DNA of 64,000 nucleotides. Source: Multifurca ochricompacta. Lineage: Eukaryota; Basidiomycota; Agaricomycetes; Russulales; Russulaceae. Position 1 is the first letter of the stretch; the number at the start of each line of letters is the position of its first letter. Both the position numbers and the translations under genes were made by a program. The notes below the pieces were generated by a model. That model was not told the origin of the DNA, made no database searches, and worked only from the letters and a program-made list of their open reading frames with translations. The DNA is taken from contig WTXG01000073.1 of the NCBI GenBank assembly GCA_022496185.1, positions 62,001 through 126,000 on the forward strand. Reading direction: 5' to 3'. This document shows positions 22,746-34,030 of this stretch, one piece after another.

Positions 22746-23258
22746 TGTCAAACAATCATGCTGCTGGTTATACTGACTGTGGTTAGTAGCAGTGAGGCTA
22801 GAAAACAAGTAGTACTTCAGAAGTAGAAGAACTCTAAATTAACTATACTACTGACCTAGAAAACAAGTAGTCTACATGAGACGGTTAGTTAAAGGTAGTA
22901 GAACAGTATAGTAAAAGAGGAACTTACACTTCAGAGGTAGAAGAACTCTGAAGTGAAAGAGAAGAAACAGACACCCTTATATACCCATGGGGGCCAGGGG
23001 AAATGGTCTGTGCGCACTGGGAATGAGTCCACAAGTGCTGGACAATAAACAGAGAGGGATAATGGCCATTGGCCAAGGAGATATCACGTGCTTACTGCGC
23101 ATTACTAAGTGTATCACTAATCAGCTGAGTAAGGAGAGAAAGAAATGTAATAAAGATATAGTAAAAAGTCCGAAACTCCGGAATCTAATCTAATCTTATC
23201 TACAGCTAAAGCGAACCTCTGATGCCTGAAGCATCTCCAGACACATCCCGTGTCAACA
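22746..23258 (-). repeat. Cop-A 5' LTR
   Basis: 513 bp, minus-strand orientation, TGTTGACACGGG...GTTTGACA. Clearly diverged from the 10229 LTR, with indels in the GACAAGTA/AACAAGTAG repeats and many substitutions. Confidence 0.85.
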
Positions 23259-24115
23259 GTTCTCCCTTATTTTTCCAAGTATAGCTGCTTCTGTCTGAAC
23301 CAATTCTGTTCATTATGGTCTCACCTGACCACAAGATCCTTTTCCAGTCATCCACTGTCCAATTTTCATGGTAACCACTCTCTGACAGAACCCCCACCCT
23401 GACAGTCAAGCATGGAGGAGGAAGAACTTATGGTATAGGGCTTGTATGGGGTGAAATGGACTAGGAATGCTTACAGGGGTTCAGGGGATCATGAATCCAT
23501 GCCAGTACTGTGATATTTTGGATGGCGGAGTGGTGGAAAGGTTTGAAAAGTTAGAAATGGTGGAGGGTAAAAGCATGTTTCAGCAGGACAATGACCCAAA
23601 ACACAATTCCAAGAAGGCAAACCAGTGGTTTAAAGACAAGAATATTGAAGCCTGGTATGGACAGCCCAATCCCTTGAAATATTAGCCCCATTGGACACCT
23701 CTGGGTGGATCTGAAGAAGGATCTTAACCAGTCAAGGGGGTACCTGAGTTGCAGGGGAGGGTGGTGGAGGAGTGGAATAAAAATGCACCAGAATGATGGC
23801 AAAAGGTTATAGAAAGGATGACTAAAAGGATTCAAGGAGTTACCAAGGCAAAAAGGGGTGAAATAAAGTAGTAATTGGGCAGATAGTGGATTAAAAAGGC
23901 AGCTCAAAAAACTGTCCACATGATGAAGCAGATTAAATGGTTGATATCTTGATCACATCTTCATAGATTCTTATGAACCAAGGTCCATTGGAAAGCCCTG
24001 AATCTAGGCTACATTTCATACACTCACACCTTGGCTTCATTCCCTTTGGTTACTTTGTAATATATGCATTTGTACAAAAGTTCAAAACATGTGGACAGTT
24101 TTTTGAGCCACTGTA
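23259..24115. pseudogene. Tc1/mariner-like DDE transposase relic with an inverted segment
   Basis: Broken DDE_3-type transposase. The minus strand at about 23265-23390 encodes ENWTVDDWKRILWSGE and GSDRSSYTWKNKGE, the middle of a Tc1 transposase. From 23393 the plus strand takes over with LTVKHGGG, then FQQDNDPKHNSKKANQWF near 23578 and a degraded WxxQPNPLKY version of the usual SPDLNPIE. The two halves thus face opposite ways. The plus-strand part continues through a degenerate C-terminus (about 23700-23870) to a TIR ending TTTTTTGAGCCACTG at a TA (24114). The left end is lost at the Cop-A LTR junction. Confidence 0.7.
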
Positions 24116-25170
24116 TAATCTAATTATCAAATTATTTTACTGAAACAAGGCCTGCATGTATCTACAGGCTGCATAGAGCAGCAACTACATTGCATTGCAT
24201 GGACCAGCATATTGGTCTGATCTCCTTCCTATTAAGGAAGGTTGACTTAACAATCATGGCTTTGATTTTCCATTGGTCTGACAAGATTGTGATCACACAT
24301 AGATAACACAACAGAAATGCATTCACAAATTAATTAGATACATAGAATATACATCTAAGATCTGACATATTATCAAATTACATCATTAAATGAGATAACG
24401 AGATAATGCATTCATTTAATCTAGTAGCTGATATAGTACATCTAAAGTACAAGCCTGCACCATGCCTGTTCCACAAAATAAAATAAAATAATAATGTAAA
24501 TAAAGAATAAACTTAATCTTCTGAACATAAATCAGCAATTATTGAGGGATCCTGAGTAGCCACAAATGAATGTGTTGTATCCAAGTGCATATCTCCTTGA
24601 CCAGGATGGACTGGGCCAAGTGTCTGAAATGCACAATGCAAGTAAAGAACTTGCACATGTTTCATTTTATGGGTAACCTGGGTATCAAAACAAATATCCA
24701 GGGGTTACCCCTGCCAATAACTATGCATTTGTCAATTATTTTTGCATTCTATGTGGTTATCTGACAGGCTTTTCATCAATGTTCTATAACATCTATCTAA
24801 TCATCTTTGTATATTGGGGTGGATTTTAGTTGCACTTGTATGAAATTGAAACCAGAATAATAAAACAACAATAGAATAATGAATTATCTTAATCTTATGA
24901 ATATAAAACAGGAATCTTTGAAGGATCCTGAGTAGCCACAAATGAACACATTGTGTATCTCCTTGACTGGGATGTCCCAGGCCAGTTATCTGAAATGCAT
25001 GATGCAAGCAAAGAATTTGCATGTGTTTACACACAGGTAACCCATGGGTTACCTGTACCTGTAGTGATGGGTACAGGTATGGGTACAGGTACCAATGAAG
25101 ATACCCGGGGGTTACCCCTGCTATTCACTAGGGGTTTATATACATGTCCAATACTTATGAGGGCTTGTTC
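24116..25170. repeat. AT-rich repeats, including hAT-terminus-like and duplicated blocks
   Basis: 24120-24270 resembles the subterminal part of the hAT element at 36060-36240 (TGCATAGAGCAGCAACTAC / TGCATAGGGCAGCGACTAC). 24278-24445 recurs at about 27540-27705. A block starting GGATCCTGAGTAGCCACAAATGAA occurs at about 24549 and again at 24923. Near 25035-25095 there are palindromes (GTAACCCATGGGTTAC) and GGTACAGGTA repeats. No gene is supported. Confidence 0.5.
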
Positions 25171-25175
25171 TGGTA

Positions 25176-25778
25176 TGTTATGCTCAGAGGGGCATACACG
25201 GTTGAGTGCAGGCAGCTAGGTCACAGAGACAAGGTTGGGACAATCTTGGGTCAATGCGGAAGACAATAAGTCTGACACAAGGTCTACCAAAGTCACAGGC
25301 TCAGTGTACAAGTCACAGAGGACGAGTACCAAAGGGACGAGTTCAGGTGGTGAGACGCAAGGAAGGAAGTTAAAGGTCCACAAGGCTACTGATTGTCACA
25401 GGAGCTCAAGATGGGGAACATCTGAGCGAGACTAGCTAGGGTATATATACATGCTGGTACTAGCTTAGTCATCCATTCTTATCAGGCTTATCTAGATGCT
25501 TGTGGTTCTGGATGTGTGACTATGGAACCTTCCATCAGAACCAGTGCCACCGTCTTCCCACATCAACTAAGGTTCAGGGTCCTTCTGTGCACAAGGCATC
25601 AAACCTTACTGTCACGTGATCTGCTTCTGTACCTCATGCCATATCTGTCTTCTGGACTTCGGCGTGGGACATCATGACTAAGCTGGCAATGTCCTTGCGG
25701 ACCCCACATGGCTACTGTCACTGCTTGTGTGTCTCCCACATCTTGCCGTCTGTCAGGTACACTGGGTAGGTCATAACA
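25176..25778. repeat. Solo LTR of a second family (LTR2, copy 1)
   Basis: 603-bp unit with TGTTATGCTCAGAGGGGC at one end and GGGTAGGTCATAACA at the other, flanked by TGGTA at 25171-25175 and 25779-25783. The terminal TG/CA, the 5-bp target duplication and an internal GGTATATATACATGC box mark it as a solo LTR, probably plus oriented. No internal region of this family is in the window. Confidence 0.75.
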
Positions 25779-26215
25779 TGGTAGCTACTAGAGCTTTCAC
25801 TAGGTACTCTAATGGTTATACAGTAGAAAACCCCAGAATGATAAAGAAAGGAGAGGGGTTACACCCTCTAATGTTGATCAGTAAGCAACTGAGTGGGATC
25901 AGTAAGCTATCAGTCAGCAAGTAATGAGTCCTTCATAAGCAAGTCATGTGGTAGTTAACACAGCACAAAGAATGATAAAGCAAAAGAAATTGATATGGTG
26001 CACATGACTCTTGACCCTGGTACCAACCTTGAGAGTCATCACAAGTTGCTTCAGAGGTAGAAGAAACTCTATTTACTATACTACACACCTAGACAAAGAC
26101 AAGTTCTATATACAGAGTTAATCTTAAGGTAGTGAAGAGAGTAAAGTAAAAGGAACTTATGCTTCAGAAGTAGAAGAAACTCTGAAGTGTAAGAGAGAAA
26201 ACAGACACCCTTATA

Positions 26216-27328
26216 TGTTGAACAATCATGCTGCTGGTTACTGACTGTGGTTAGTAGTGGGTTAGGCTAGACAAAAGATAAGTTACTTCAGAGGATAGAA
26301 GAACTCTATATTACTATACTACTGACCTAGACAAAAGATAAGTTCTACTAGAGCATTAGTCCCAAGGTATGTGTTATGCTCAGAGGGGCGTATGCAGTTG
26401 GGTGCAGGCGGCTAGGTCACAGAGACAAGGTCAGGACGATCTTGGGTTGATGCAGAAGACAATAAGTCCAACGCAGGGTCTACCAGAGTCACAGGCTCAG
26501 TGTACAAGTCACAGAGGACGAGTACCAAAGGGACGAGTTCAGGTGGTGAGACACAAGGAAGGAAGTTAAAGGTCCACAAGGCTACTGATTGTCACAGGAG
26601 CTCAAGATGGGGAACATCTGAGTGAGACTAGCTAGGGTATATATACATGCTGGTACTAGCTTAGTCATCCGTTCTTATCAGGCTTATCTAGATGCTTGTG
26701 GTTCTGGATGTGTGACTATGGAACCTTCCATCAGAACCAGTGCCACCATCTTCCCATGTCAACTAAGGTTCAGGGTCCTTCTGTGCACAAGGCATCAAAC
26801 CTTACTGTCACGTGATCTGCTTCTGTACCTCATGCTGTATCTCGTCTTCTGGACTTCAGCATGGGACATCATGACTAAGCCAGCGATGTCCTTGCGGACC
26901 CTGTGTGGCTGTCGTCACTGCTTGTGTGTCCCCCATGTCTTGCTGTCTGTCGGGTACGCTGGGTAGGTCATAACAGTATGGTAGTGAGTAAATAGGAAGG
27001 AACTTACACTTCAGAGGATAGAAGAACTCTGAAGTGGAAGAGATGAAACAGACACCCTTATATACCCCAAGGGATGGTCTGTGCACACTGGGAATAAGTC
27101 CACAAGTGCCAGACAATATACAAGAGGGATAAAGGCCATTGGCCAAAGGAGAATCACATGCTATACTGTGCATTACTAAGTCCATCACTAATCAGCTGAG
27201 TAAGGAGAGAAAAAATGTAATAAAGATAACATAAAAAGTCCGATACTCTGGAATCTAATCTAATCTAATCTACAGCTGAAGCGAACCTTAGATGCCTGAA
27301 GCATCTCCAGACACATCCTGTGTCAACA
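26216..27328 (-). repeat. Middle solo Copia LTR of the nest
   Basis: TGTTGAACAATCATGC... to ...CCTGTGTCAACA (minus orientation), flanked by TTATA on both sides. It is itself split between GTATG copies by LTR2 copy 2. Without the insert it would be about 504 bp, the normal size for the family. Confidence 0.8.
26372..26975. repeat. Solo LTR2 copy 2, innermost of the nest
   Basis: 604-bp relative of the 25176 unit, with TGTTATGCTCAGAGGGGC and GTAGGTCATAACA ends. Flanked by GTATG at 26367-26371 and 26976-26980. Mostly C/T and G/A differences from copy 1. Confidence 0.78.
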
Positions 27329-27491
27329 TTATATACCTCAAGGGATGGTCTGTGTGCACTGGGAATAAGTCCACAAGTGTAATAAAGATAACATAAAAAG
27401 TCTGAAACTCCGGAATATAATCTAATCTAATCTAGCAGCAAAACCAAAACTCAGATGCCTGAAGCATCTCCAGACACATCCCATGTCAACA

Positions 27492-28053
27492 ATGTTGAAC
27501 CAAGATACCAGTACAGAGGCTCTGGGATAGTGGTATGACATGATTGTGATCATGCATAGATAATGCAAGTAAGAATGCATTCATAATTAGCTAGATTACT
27601 TAGAATATACATCTAAGATCAGGCATGTGATCAAATCACATCAATAACGAGATAACACACTCATATAATTAAGTAGCCGATATAGTACATTAAATTGTAT
27701 ATAAACTACTGTATAACTGCTATAGATTAAGCAGTTGCTATCACATTAACGACTGCATCTAAGTCTCAAAGTAAAACAAAGGTGAGATAGCTAGCAGTAA
27801 TGTAGTATCTAGTGTAGGCTGTGCCATACCTGTTCTATAAACAATAGTAACCAAGACAATGAAGGATTGTGTCTAATCAAGTAAGGTATCAAAGTATTCA
27901 CAGGAATGTGAAACACAGTCCTAGTGCTCATGCACAACACACAACTTGCTTGTTAGTACCACACACTTAGCAATTGATCTGACCTGGCCATATTGACCCA
28001 TTTCCAACAACATGAACATGTTTATCATGGCATTTCAAACTTTTTCTTTAATA
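27492..28053. repeat. AT-rich repeat copy and spacer
   Basis: The first 220 bases repeat the 24278-24445 block (GAATATACATCTAAGATC, GAGATAAC, GATATAGTACAT). The rest is AT-rich with no recognisable feature. Confidence 0.4.
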
Positions 28054-28271
28054 TACAGTGGGTCAAAAAACTGTCCCAATGTTTGCACCATTTCTAGTAT
28101 TCACTCTATAGCACCTCAGCATGTAGGAATCTGGTTATGGTGTGGCTGTATGTCTGAAAGCCCTGCTTCCTGGCTACCATGCCCAATTTGGATCGAAGAC
28201 ATTGGCCATGATATAAGCATTTTATGATCAAATCAAATCAATCAATCATTGGGACAGTTTTTTGACCTGCA
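28054..28271. mobile_element. Tc1-like MITE with CAGTGGGTCAAAAAACTGTCCCA termini
   Basis: Starts at a TA with CAGTGGGTCAAAAAACTGTC and ends with the inverse, GGGACAGTTTTTTGACCTGCA. The interior has no usable ORF. Confidence 0.6.
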
Positions 28272-28392
28272 TTTTAAATCCACTATCTGCCCAATTACTA
28301 CTTTATTTCACCCCTTTTTGCCTTGGTAACTCCTTGAATCCTTTTTAGTCATCCTTTCTATAACCTTTTGCCATCATTCTGGTGCATTTTTA
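28272..28392 (-). pseudogene. 3' part of a Tc1-like transposase, target of Cop-C
   Basis: The inverse of this stretch matches 23770-23900 (GTGCATTTTTAT/AATAAAAATGCAC; CCTTGGTAACTCCTTGAATCC), the transposase C-terminus and 3' flank. Cop-C then starts right after TTTTA (28388-28392), so Cop-C inserted into a Tc1-like copy. Confidence 0.55.
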
Positions 28393-28902
28393 TGTCAAAC
28401 AGGCATGGTGCGCAGCATACTGACTGTAAAGTGTTAGTGGGTTAGGCTATAAAGACAAGTTACTTCAGAGGTAGAAGAAACTCTATATTACTATACTACA
28501 CACCTATAAAGACAAGTTCTATATACAGAGTTAGTCTAGGTAGTGGAGATAGTAGAGAGGATGACTTACACTTCAGAGGTAGAAGAAACTCTGAAGTGTA
28601 AGAGATGAAGCAGACACCCTTATATACTATCCAAGGGATGGTCTGTGCACTGGGAATAAGTCCACAAGTGCCGGACAAAGTCCAAACAATAAACAAGAGG
28701 GATAAAGGCCATTGGCCAGTAAGGAATCACATGCTTGTACATCACTAGTAAGGTACATCAGTCAGCTACTGTGGAATGTGAGAAAGAAAGTAATAATGAT
28801 ATGGTAAAAAATCCAAGACTCCAATATCTAATCTAATCCACAAAGTAGCTAATCTAATCTCCTGATGCCTGAAGCATCACCAAACATGTCCTGTGTTCAA
28901 CA
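28393..28902 (-). repeat. Cop-C 3' LTR
   Basis: 510 bp, minus orientation, from TGTTGAACACAGGACATG to CATGCCTGTTTGACA. Contains the CTTATATACTATCC promoter core seen in the other LTRs. Confidence 0.85.
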
Positions 28903-29162
28903 TCCCTCCATGCTGAAGGCATCTGGTCATAGATGGGAAATGAGTTGAATGAGCACACTGTCATTACAATTGAACAAGCATATCACCAGCCAGAGATCCA
29001 ACTTCTCTAACTCTCAAGTGCACTTTGTGAGCTTTGCATGCAAGTTGTATATTCGCTTATGCAAACTAACACCTCTTGTGTCACTCTTGAGGTTGAGAAT
29101 GTGCTTGTATGGCATGGTGGGAAAGTGAGACTGGTATACAAAGTCTCCAGATTCCAGCTCTC

Positions 29163-31042
29163 TCATTCCAGCATAAGTCCAAGACCATTGACCATGGTTT
29201 CAAATGATGCTCTTGGTAGAGACTTAGTGAAGCCATCTGCCAGCATCTCACCTGTGGGGGTCTGCACTAACTCAATTATGTGCGATTCAATGTACCCCCT
29301 AATGGCATGGTACTTGATCGGTATATGCTTTGACTGCCTTCCTGTGACTGGGTTTAATGCCAAATCTATGGCACCCTTATTGTCACAATGGAGTAGTATA
29401 GGGGAGGATACCTCATACCCTAACTCTTTCATAAAAGTCCTATACCATGCTGCCTGATTTGCAGCCTCAGAGAGGCTCATATACTTGGCCTTGGTAGTGG
29501 ACTGTGCTACTGTCTTCTGCTTTCTGGAACACCAAGAAATGGCTCCATTAGCCAAGAAAAACACATAGCCTGAGGTAGAGTGGCAGTCCTCTTGATCTCC
29601 CCATGAGGAATCTGCAAAGCCATGAAGGCCACTCTCCCATTCCCTCCAGAATATCGCAATTTGCAGTCTTTTGTACTATTTAAATATTTTAAGACATATT
29701 TTGCAAGTTGCATATGATCTTGTGAGGGGTTGGAAGCATACTGACTAAGGCGTGCCACAGCAAAACTGATGTCAGGTCTGCTTCCAATCTGCACCCATAG
29801 CAGAGACCCCATCAACTGTTGGTACTTCTTTATTTCAGAAGTAGATGCCTGGCCATCAAACTTGACCAGATGTACATCAGCGCCAGAGGGAAGAGGAGTA
29901 TATACTTGGTTGGAATCCCTCATCCCAAACTTCTCAATAATAGATAAAATGTAGGCTGCTTGGTCAATCTCCAGTGTCTTATTAGGACGATCCCTGGTGA
30001 TATTAACTCCAAGGTATGACTGGATTTCTCCCAAGTCAGTCATCTCATATTGATTAGATAGAGCTGACTTCAGCCACATTATCTTATCATTAGAAGATCC
30101 AAGTATAGTAATGTCATCTACATAGAGAATGACATAGAGTGAATCATCCCCCTCCTTGTGATGAAACACATATACTCCTGCATCAGAGTATGTCTGAGTA
30201 AAGCCCAGTTCATTGAGAACTGCATGGAATTGTAGATTCCATGCTTGGGAAGCTTGTTTGAGGCCATATAATGCTTTTTGTAGCCTACAAACTTTGGACT
30301 CTTGACCAGCAATGATGAAACCAATTGGTTGCTCCATATATATCTCTTCATCCAGATCGCCATGAAGGAATGCCGATTTGACATCCATCTGGTGGATTTC
30401 CCAATCCTCTAGCATAGCTAGCACTAGTAACAATCTAAGTGATTCAAATCTGGCAACTGGAGAGAATGTTTCGTCAAAGTCTACCCCTTCTACTTGGGTA
30501 AAACCTTTTGCCACAAGCCTAGCATGAAACTGTCCATCTGGTTTCAGCTTAAAAACCCATTTTGACTTGACAGCCTTTCTTCCTTTTGGAAGATCTTCAA
30601 GGCACCACACATTAAGTTTATCTAAGGCATCAGTTTCATATTTACATGCCTCAAGCCATTCACTGGCATTGTCAGACTGCATTGCCTCCTGAAAAGTCAG
30701 GGGGTCTCTGTAAGAGACACCTGCAGCATTTAACAATTCCATATGCCCAAGTCTGGAAGAACCTTGCACAGACTCAGCATTATCCTCATTATAAAATCAA
30801 GGATTCATTCAATGTGAACATTTGGGATGGGCAGTATCAAGATCTAAGTCTTCCTGCACAGCCCTGTCATGTTGCTGAGAGTGTGGACTTTCCCTGGTAA
30901 AAACTGGTTGGGGAAGTCTGCCAACATTCTTCTTAGATTGTCTTTTGGCACGGGTTCTCTGGGGGAGTTCAGAAGGTTCCATGATTTGGGATGGTGGAGT
31001 CTGATAGATAGTTTGATCATGTGTATCAAGCTCATTTTCAGG
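29163..31042 (-). pseudogene. Cop-C reverse transcriptase and RNase H
   Basis: The RT frame (29507-30769, extending in part to about 31040) has KSKWVFKLKPDG, HQMDVKSAFLHGDL and LYVDDITILG. It shifts frame near 29510-29650 into the RNase H frame ending MVNGLGLMLE. The RNase H motif reads TTKAKYMSL where Cop-A and Cop-B read TTEAEYMSL, so the conserved acidic residue is lost. A stop near 30797 and the nested LTR separate RT from integrase. Confidence 0.85.
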
Positions 31043-31047
31043 TGTGG

Positions 31048-31549
31048 TGTGAAACAGGCATGAGGCGCAGCATACTGACTGTAAGTGTTAGCAGTTAACT
31101 AGACAAAGACAAGTTGCTTCAGAGGTAGAAGAAACTCTATAATACTATACTACTGACCTAGACAAAGACAAGTTCTATATACAAGAGTTAGTCTTAAGGT
31201 ATGATAGATAGTAGAGTAGCAACTTACGCTTCAGAGGTAGAAGAAACTCTGAAGTGTAAGAGACGAAACAGACACCCTTATATACTAATCAAGGAGTGGT
31301 CTGTGCACTGGGAATAAGTCCACAAGTGCCAGACAAAGTCCAAACAATAAACATGAGGGAGAAAGGCCATTGGCCACTACAGAAATCACATGTTACATAG
31401 TGCATCAGTCAGCTACTGCGGAATGTGAGAAAGAAGGTAATAATGATAATGTAAATAGTCTGAAACTCCGGTATCTAATCTAATCTACAAAGCAGCTAAT
31501 CTAATCACCTGATGCCTGAAGCATCACCGAACATCTTCTGTGTTCAACA
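31048..31549 (-). repeat. Solo Copia LTR nested in Cop-C
   Basis: 502 bp, minus orientation, with TGTGG at 31043-31047 and 31550-31554 as a perfect target duplication. It interrupts the integrase-RT linker of Cop-C. Confidence 0.88.
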
Positions 31550-31554
31550 TGTGG

Positions 31555-34030
31555 TAGGCTCAGGATTTATTTGAGGAGGTTCCACTACCTCCTGTTCCTC
31601 AACCTCAGCTTCCTTATCTTCAGGAGCCTGAGGAACTGTGGCTATTACTGGTTGAGGCTGGACAGGCCTCTCAACTTCTAAGACAAAAGGTGTAACTTTT
31701 TCCTTTTGCTGTCCCTTGCTGTCCTTGGCAAGGTTGGATGGGAAGGATCCTTCATCAAATGTCACATCTCTTGACAATACAAAGGATCAAGTATGCATAT
31801 CCCATAACAGATAACCTTTGGAATGGGGTGCATACCCAACAAAGACTGTTTCTCTGGCTTTGTGATCCAGTTTATGTCTTCTATCCTCTGGGACAGTGTA
31901 ATAGGCTAAGCAGCCAAATATTTTAAAGTATGAGACATCTGGAATGTCCCCATCCAGAAGCTCAAGTGGTGTCCTCCACTTATTGGAGCAGATAGGCATT
32001 CTATTGTATATGTGACAGGCTGTTCACACTGCACATTCCCAGAAACCAAGGGAGAGACCAGCATGATGCAGCATACTGGTGGCTTTCTCCATAATGGTTC
32101 TGTTGAACCTTTCAGCCCTTCCGTTCTGTTGTGGGGAATATGGCATTGTCAATTTATGCTCTATGCCAGCCTTCTCAAGTATTGACTTCAGCTCCCTATT
32201 GACAAATTTGCCACCTCGGTCTGTATGTAAGGTCTTAATTTTCCTGTCTGTCTTATTTTCCAGGAATGCCTTAATGTTACAGAAAACTGATGTAAAATCA
32301 CTTTTAGCTTTCATAGCAACAACTAGAGCAGTCCTGCTAAAGTCGTCTATGAAAGTGGCGAAGTATAGGTTTCCTTGAATTGAAGTACATTGTAAAGGAC
32401 CAACTAGGTCACTATGAATGACTTCCAAGGGTGCTGAAGCTCTCTTTTGAGAGGGAGGGAATGGAAGACAGTGTGATTTTCCCATTTCACAGCCATAACA
32501 TGGCTTGTCTTCCACTTGGCTATTATCTATACTAAGGCCTTTTACCACCTTAGGAGCATGTCTTTTGAGGGCCTCTTTTGACATATGACCCATACGCAAA
32601 TGCCAGGTATCAAGGCTACTTGATGCAGATTTGTGGGAAGCAGTGTTTAAATTCTGCATAGTTTTCCCAAGGACCCAATAGAGTCCCATAGCCTTGACAC
32701 CTTCCGCTATAATTGCATTATTGTACTTTATTCTGACCTCAGATGGAGTGAACTCCACTGAGCCGCCTTTGTTGGTGATGCAGCTTGTTGACAGTATTCT
32801 TTCACTGCCAGGTATATAGTAGACATTATTTAACTCTAACTCATAATTTTCTCGAGTTTTGAGAATGACTTTGCCTGTTCCTTCAACTTGGACTATAGAA
32901 CCATCACCAATTGTCACCTGATGTCCTGTATGTGGGAGATACTCAGAGAAGTCTTCTAAGTATGGTGTAAAGTGTGTGGTGGCTCTGCTGTCCATCATCC
33001 AAGGATTGCTGCCATCATCAACTTCTTGCATATGCTCAGTCAAAGAATAAAGTGAAATGTGAGGTGTCTCATGCACCTCCTGTATTCTGCCACTACCATT
33101 AACTATGGTAGCTACTTGTGTGGAGTTTGTTTGTACACTGGGGCCTTGCCCCTTCCTCTTGTTGCCCTTTTTGCCTGCATCAGCATTGGCTCTGTCCTGT
33201 TTCCTTTGCCAACATTCATTAGCCTTGTGGCCCGGCTTCTGGCAATAGAAGCAGGTGACATCATTGGATGATGATGCACCTGCAGGTTGTGGCATGAAAT
33301 TTACTTGTTTTTTGTTTTTATTTTTGTTGACATGGGCTGCCTTGTTAAGGGCAGCCCCAACACCACTTCCTGCGGGGCCGGCTAGTCGGCTTTCCTCATT
33401 TAGGAACCTTTGTACAAGGTCCTGAGGGGAAAGGCAGTCAGGAGGACCTGATGCCAGGATTGAGCCAGCAATGGCTGAGTAGGATGAAGGTAGGGATTGG
33501 AGCAATAAGAAGCTCATCTGGAGATCAGAGATCTCCATCCCATTCTCTTTAAGAGTACTCCTCACATCCAACACACGCTGCAACTGGGGTCTGAATTGCT
33601 TGCCTTCCTCCAAGCAGAAGGAAGACACAGAACACCACAAGTTGTAGGTGGCCATGCTACCCACTGAGCCATAGAGCAATTCCAATCGCTCATACTTGGC
33701 ATTGACAGAGGGGTAAGTTCTGTCAGAGGCAATTTGGGAGTATGTTTCCAGTGATGTTACCATCACCAGTACTCCCATGAGGACCTCCTCCACTCTGTTC
33801 CACTCCATGTACATTGGCTCCGACCAAAGTGTGAAGCGTTTGGCGTACTCTTCATCCTTTTCCCCATCTTCAGGCTTTGGTGGATTCAGGAATTCAGGGG
33901 CATCATGTGTGATGTGCCTCTTCATCCCATTGATCCTCAGCAGGGCAGTGAAGGACACCGACCACTGCTGCCAGTTGGAGCCATCAAGCTTGTCAAATTT
34001 GAAGGTGAGAGGGAAGATGATGGAAGACAT
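31555..34030 (-). pseudogene. Cop-C Gag, protease and integrase
   Basis: One 668-codon frame from 34030 (MSSIIFPLTFKFDKLDGSNW) to a stop at 32024. It covers Gag, the zinc knuckle CFYCQKPGHKANEC, protease, the integrase HHCC motif (WHLRMGHMSKEALKRH ... CYGCEMGKSH) and catalytic HSDLVGPL, HTDRGGKFVN and NGRAERFNRTI. The integrase C-terminus follows in the next frames (VFGCLAYYTVP-like, 31787-31999). The protease motif reads WMMDSRATTHF, Arg replacing the Gly of DSGAT, which should inactivate it. Confidence 0.85.

Larger units (their letters stand above)
10229..23258 (-). mobile_element. Ty1/Copia retrotransposon Cop-A, split by nested Cop-B
   Basis: Minus-strand element with outer LTRs at 10229-10736 and 22746-23258. 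Its coding region is at 10989-15310 and its 5' leader is in two pieces (15311-15568 and 22065-22745). The leader is interrupted exactly between two GTTCC copies by a complete opposite-strand relative (15569-22059). Rejoining the flanks restores the same leader order seen upstream of gag in Cop-B. The outer LTRs differ from each other by many substitutions and indels, and the outer flanks ACTGT and GTTCT do not match, so the element is old or recombinant. Confidence 0.85.
26040..27491 (-). repeat. Outer Copia LTR fragment of a triple nest
   Basis: Minus-oriented Cop-type LTR, truncated at about 26040 and ending GTCAACA at 27491. It is interrupted between TTATA copies (26211-26215, 27329-27333) by another LTR. 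The pre-insertion reading CCCTTATATACC is the LTR promoter core. Confidence 0.75.

Noticed and set aside
10224..23263. A target duplication for Cop-A
   Set aside because: Flanks ACTGT and GTTCT differ, so no duplication can be claimed. The two outer LTRs may come from different insertions.
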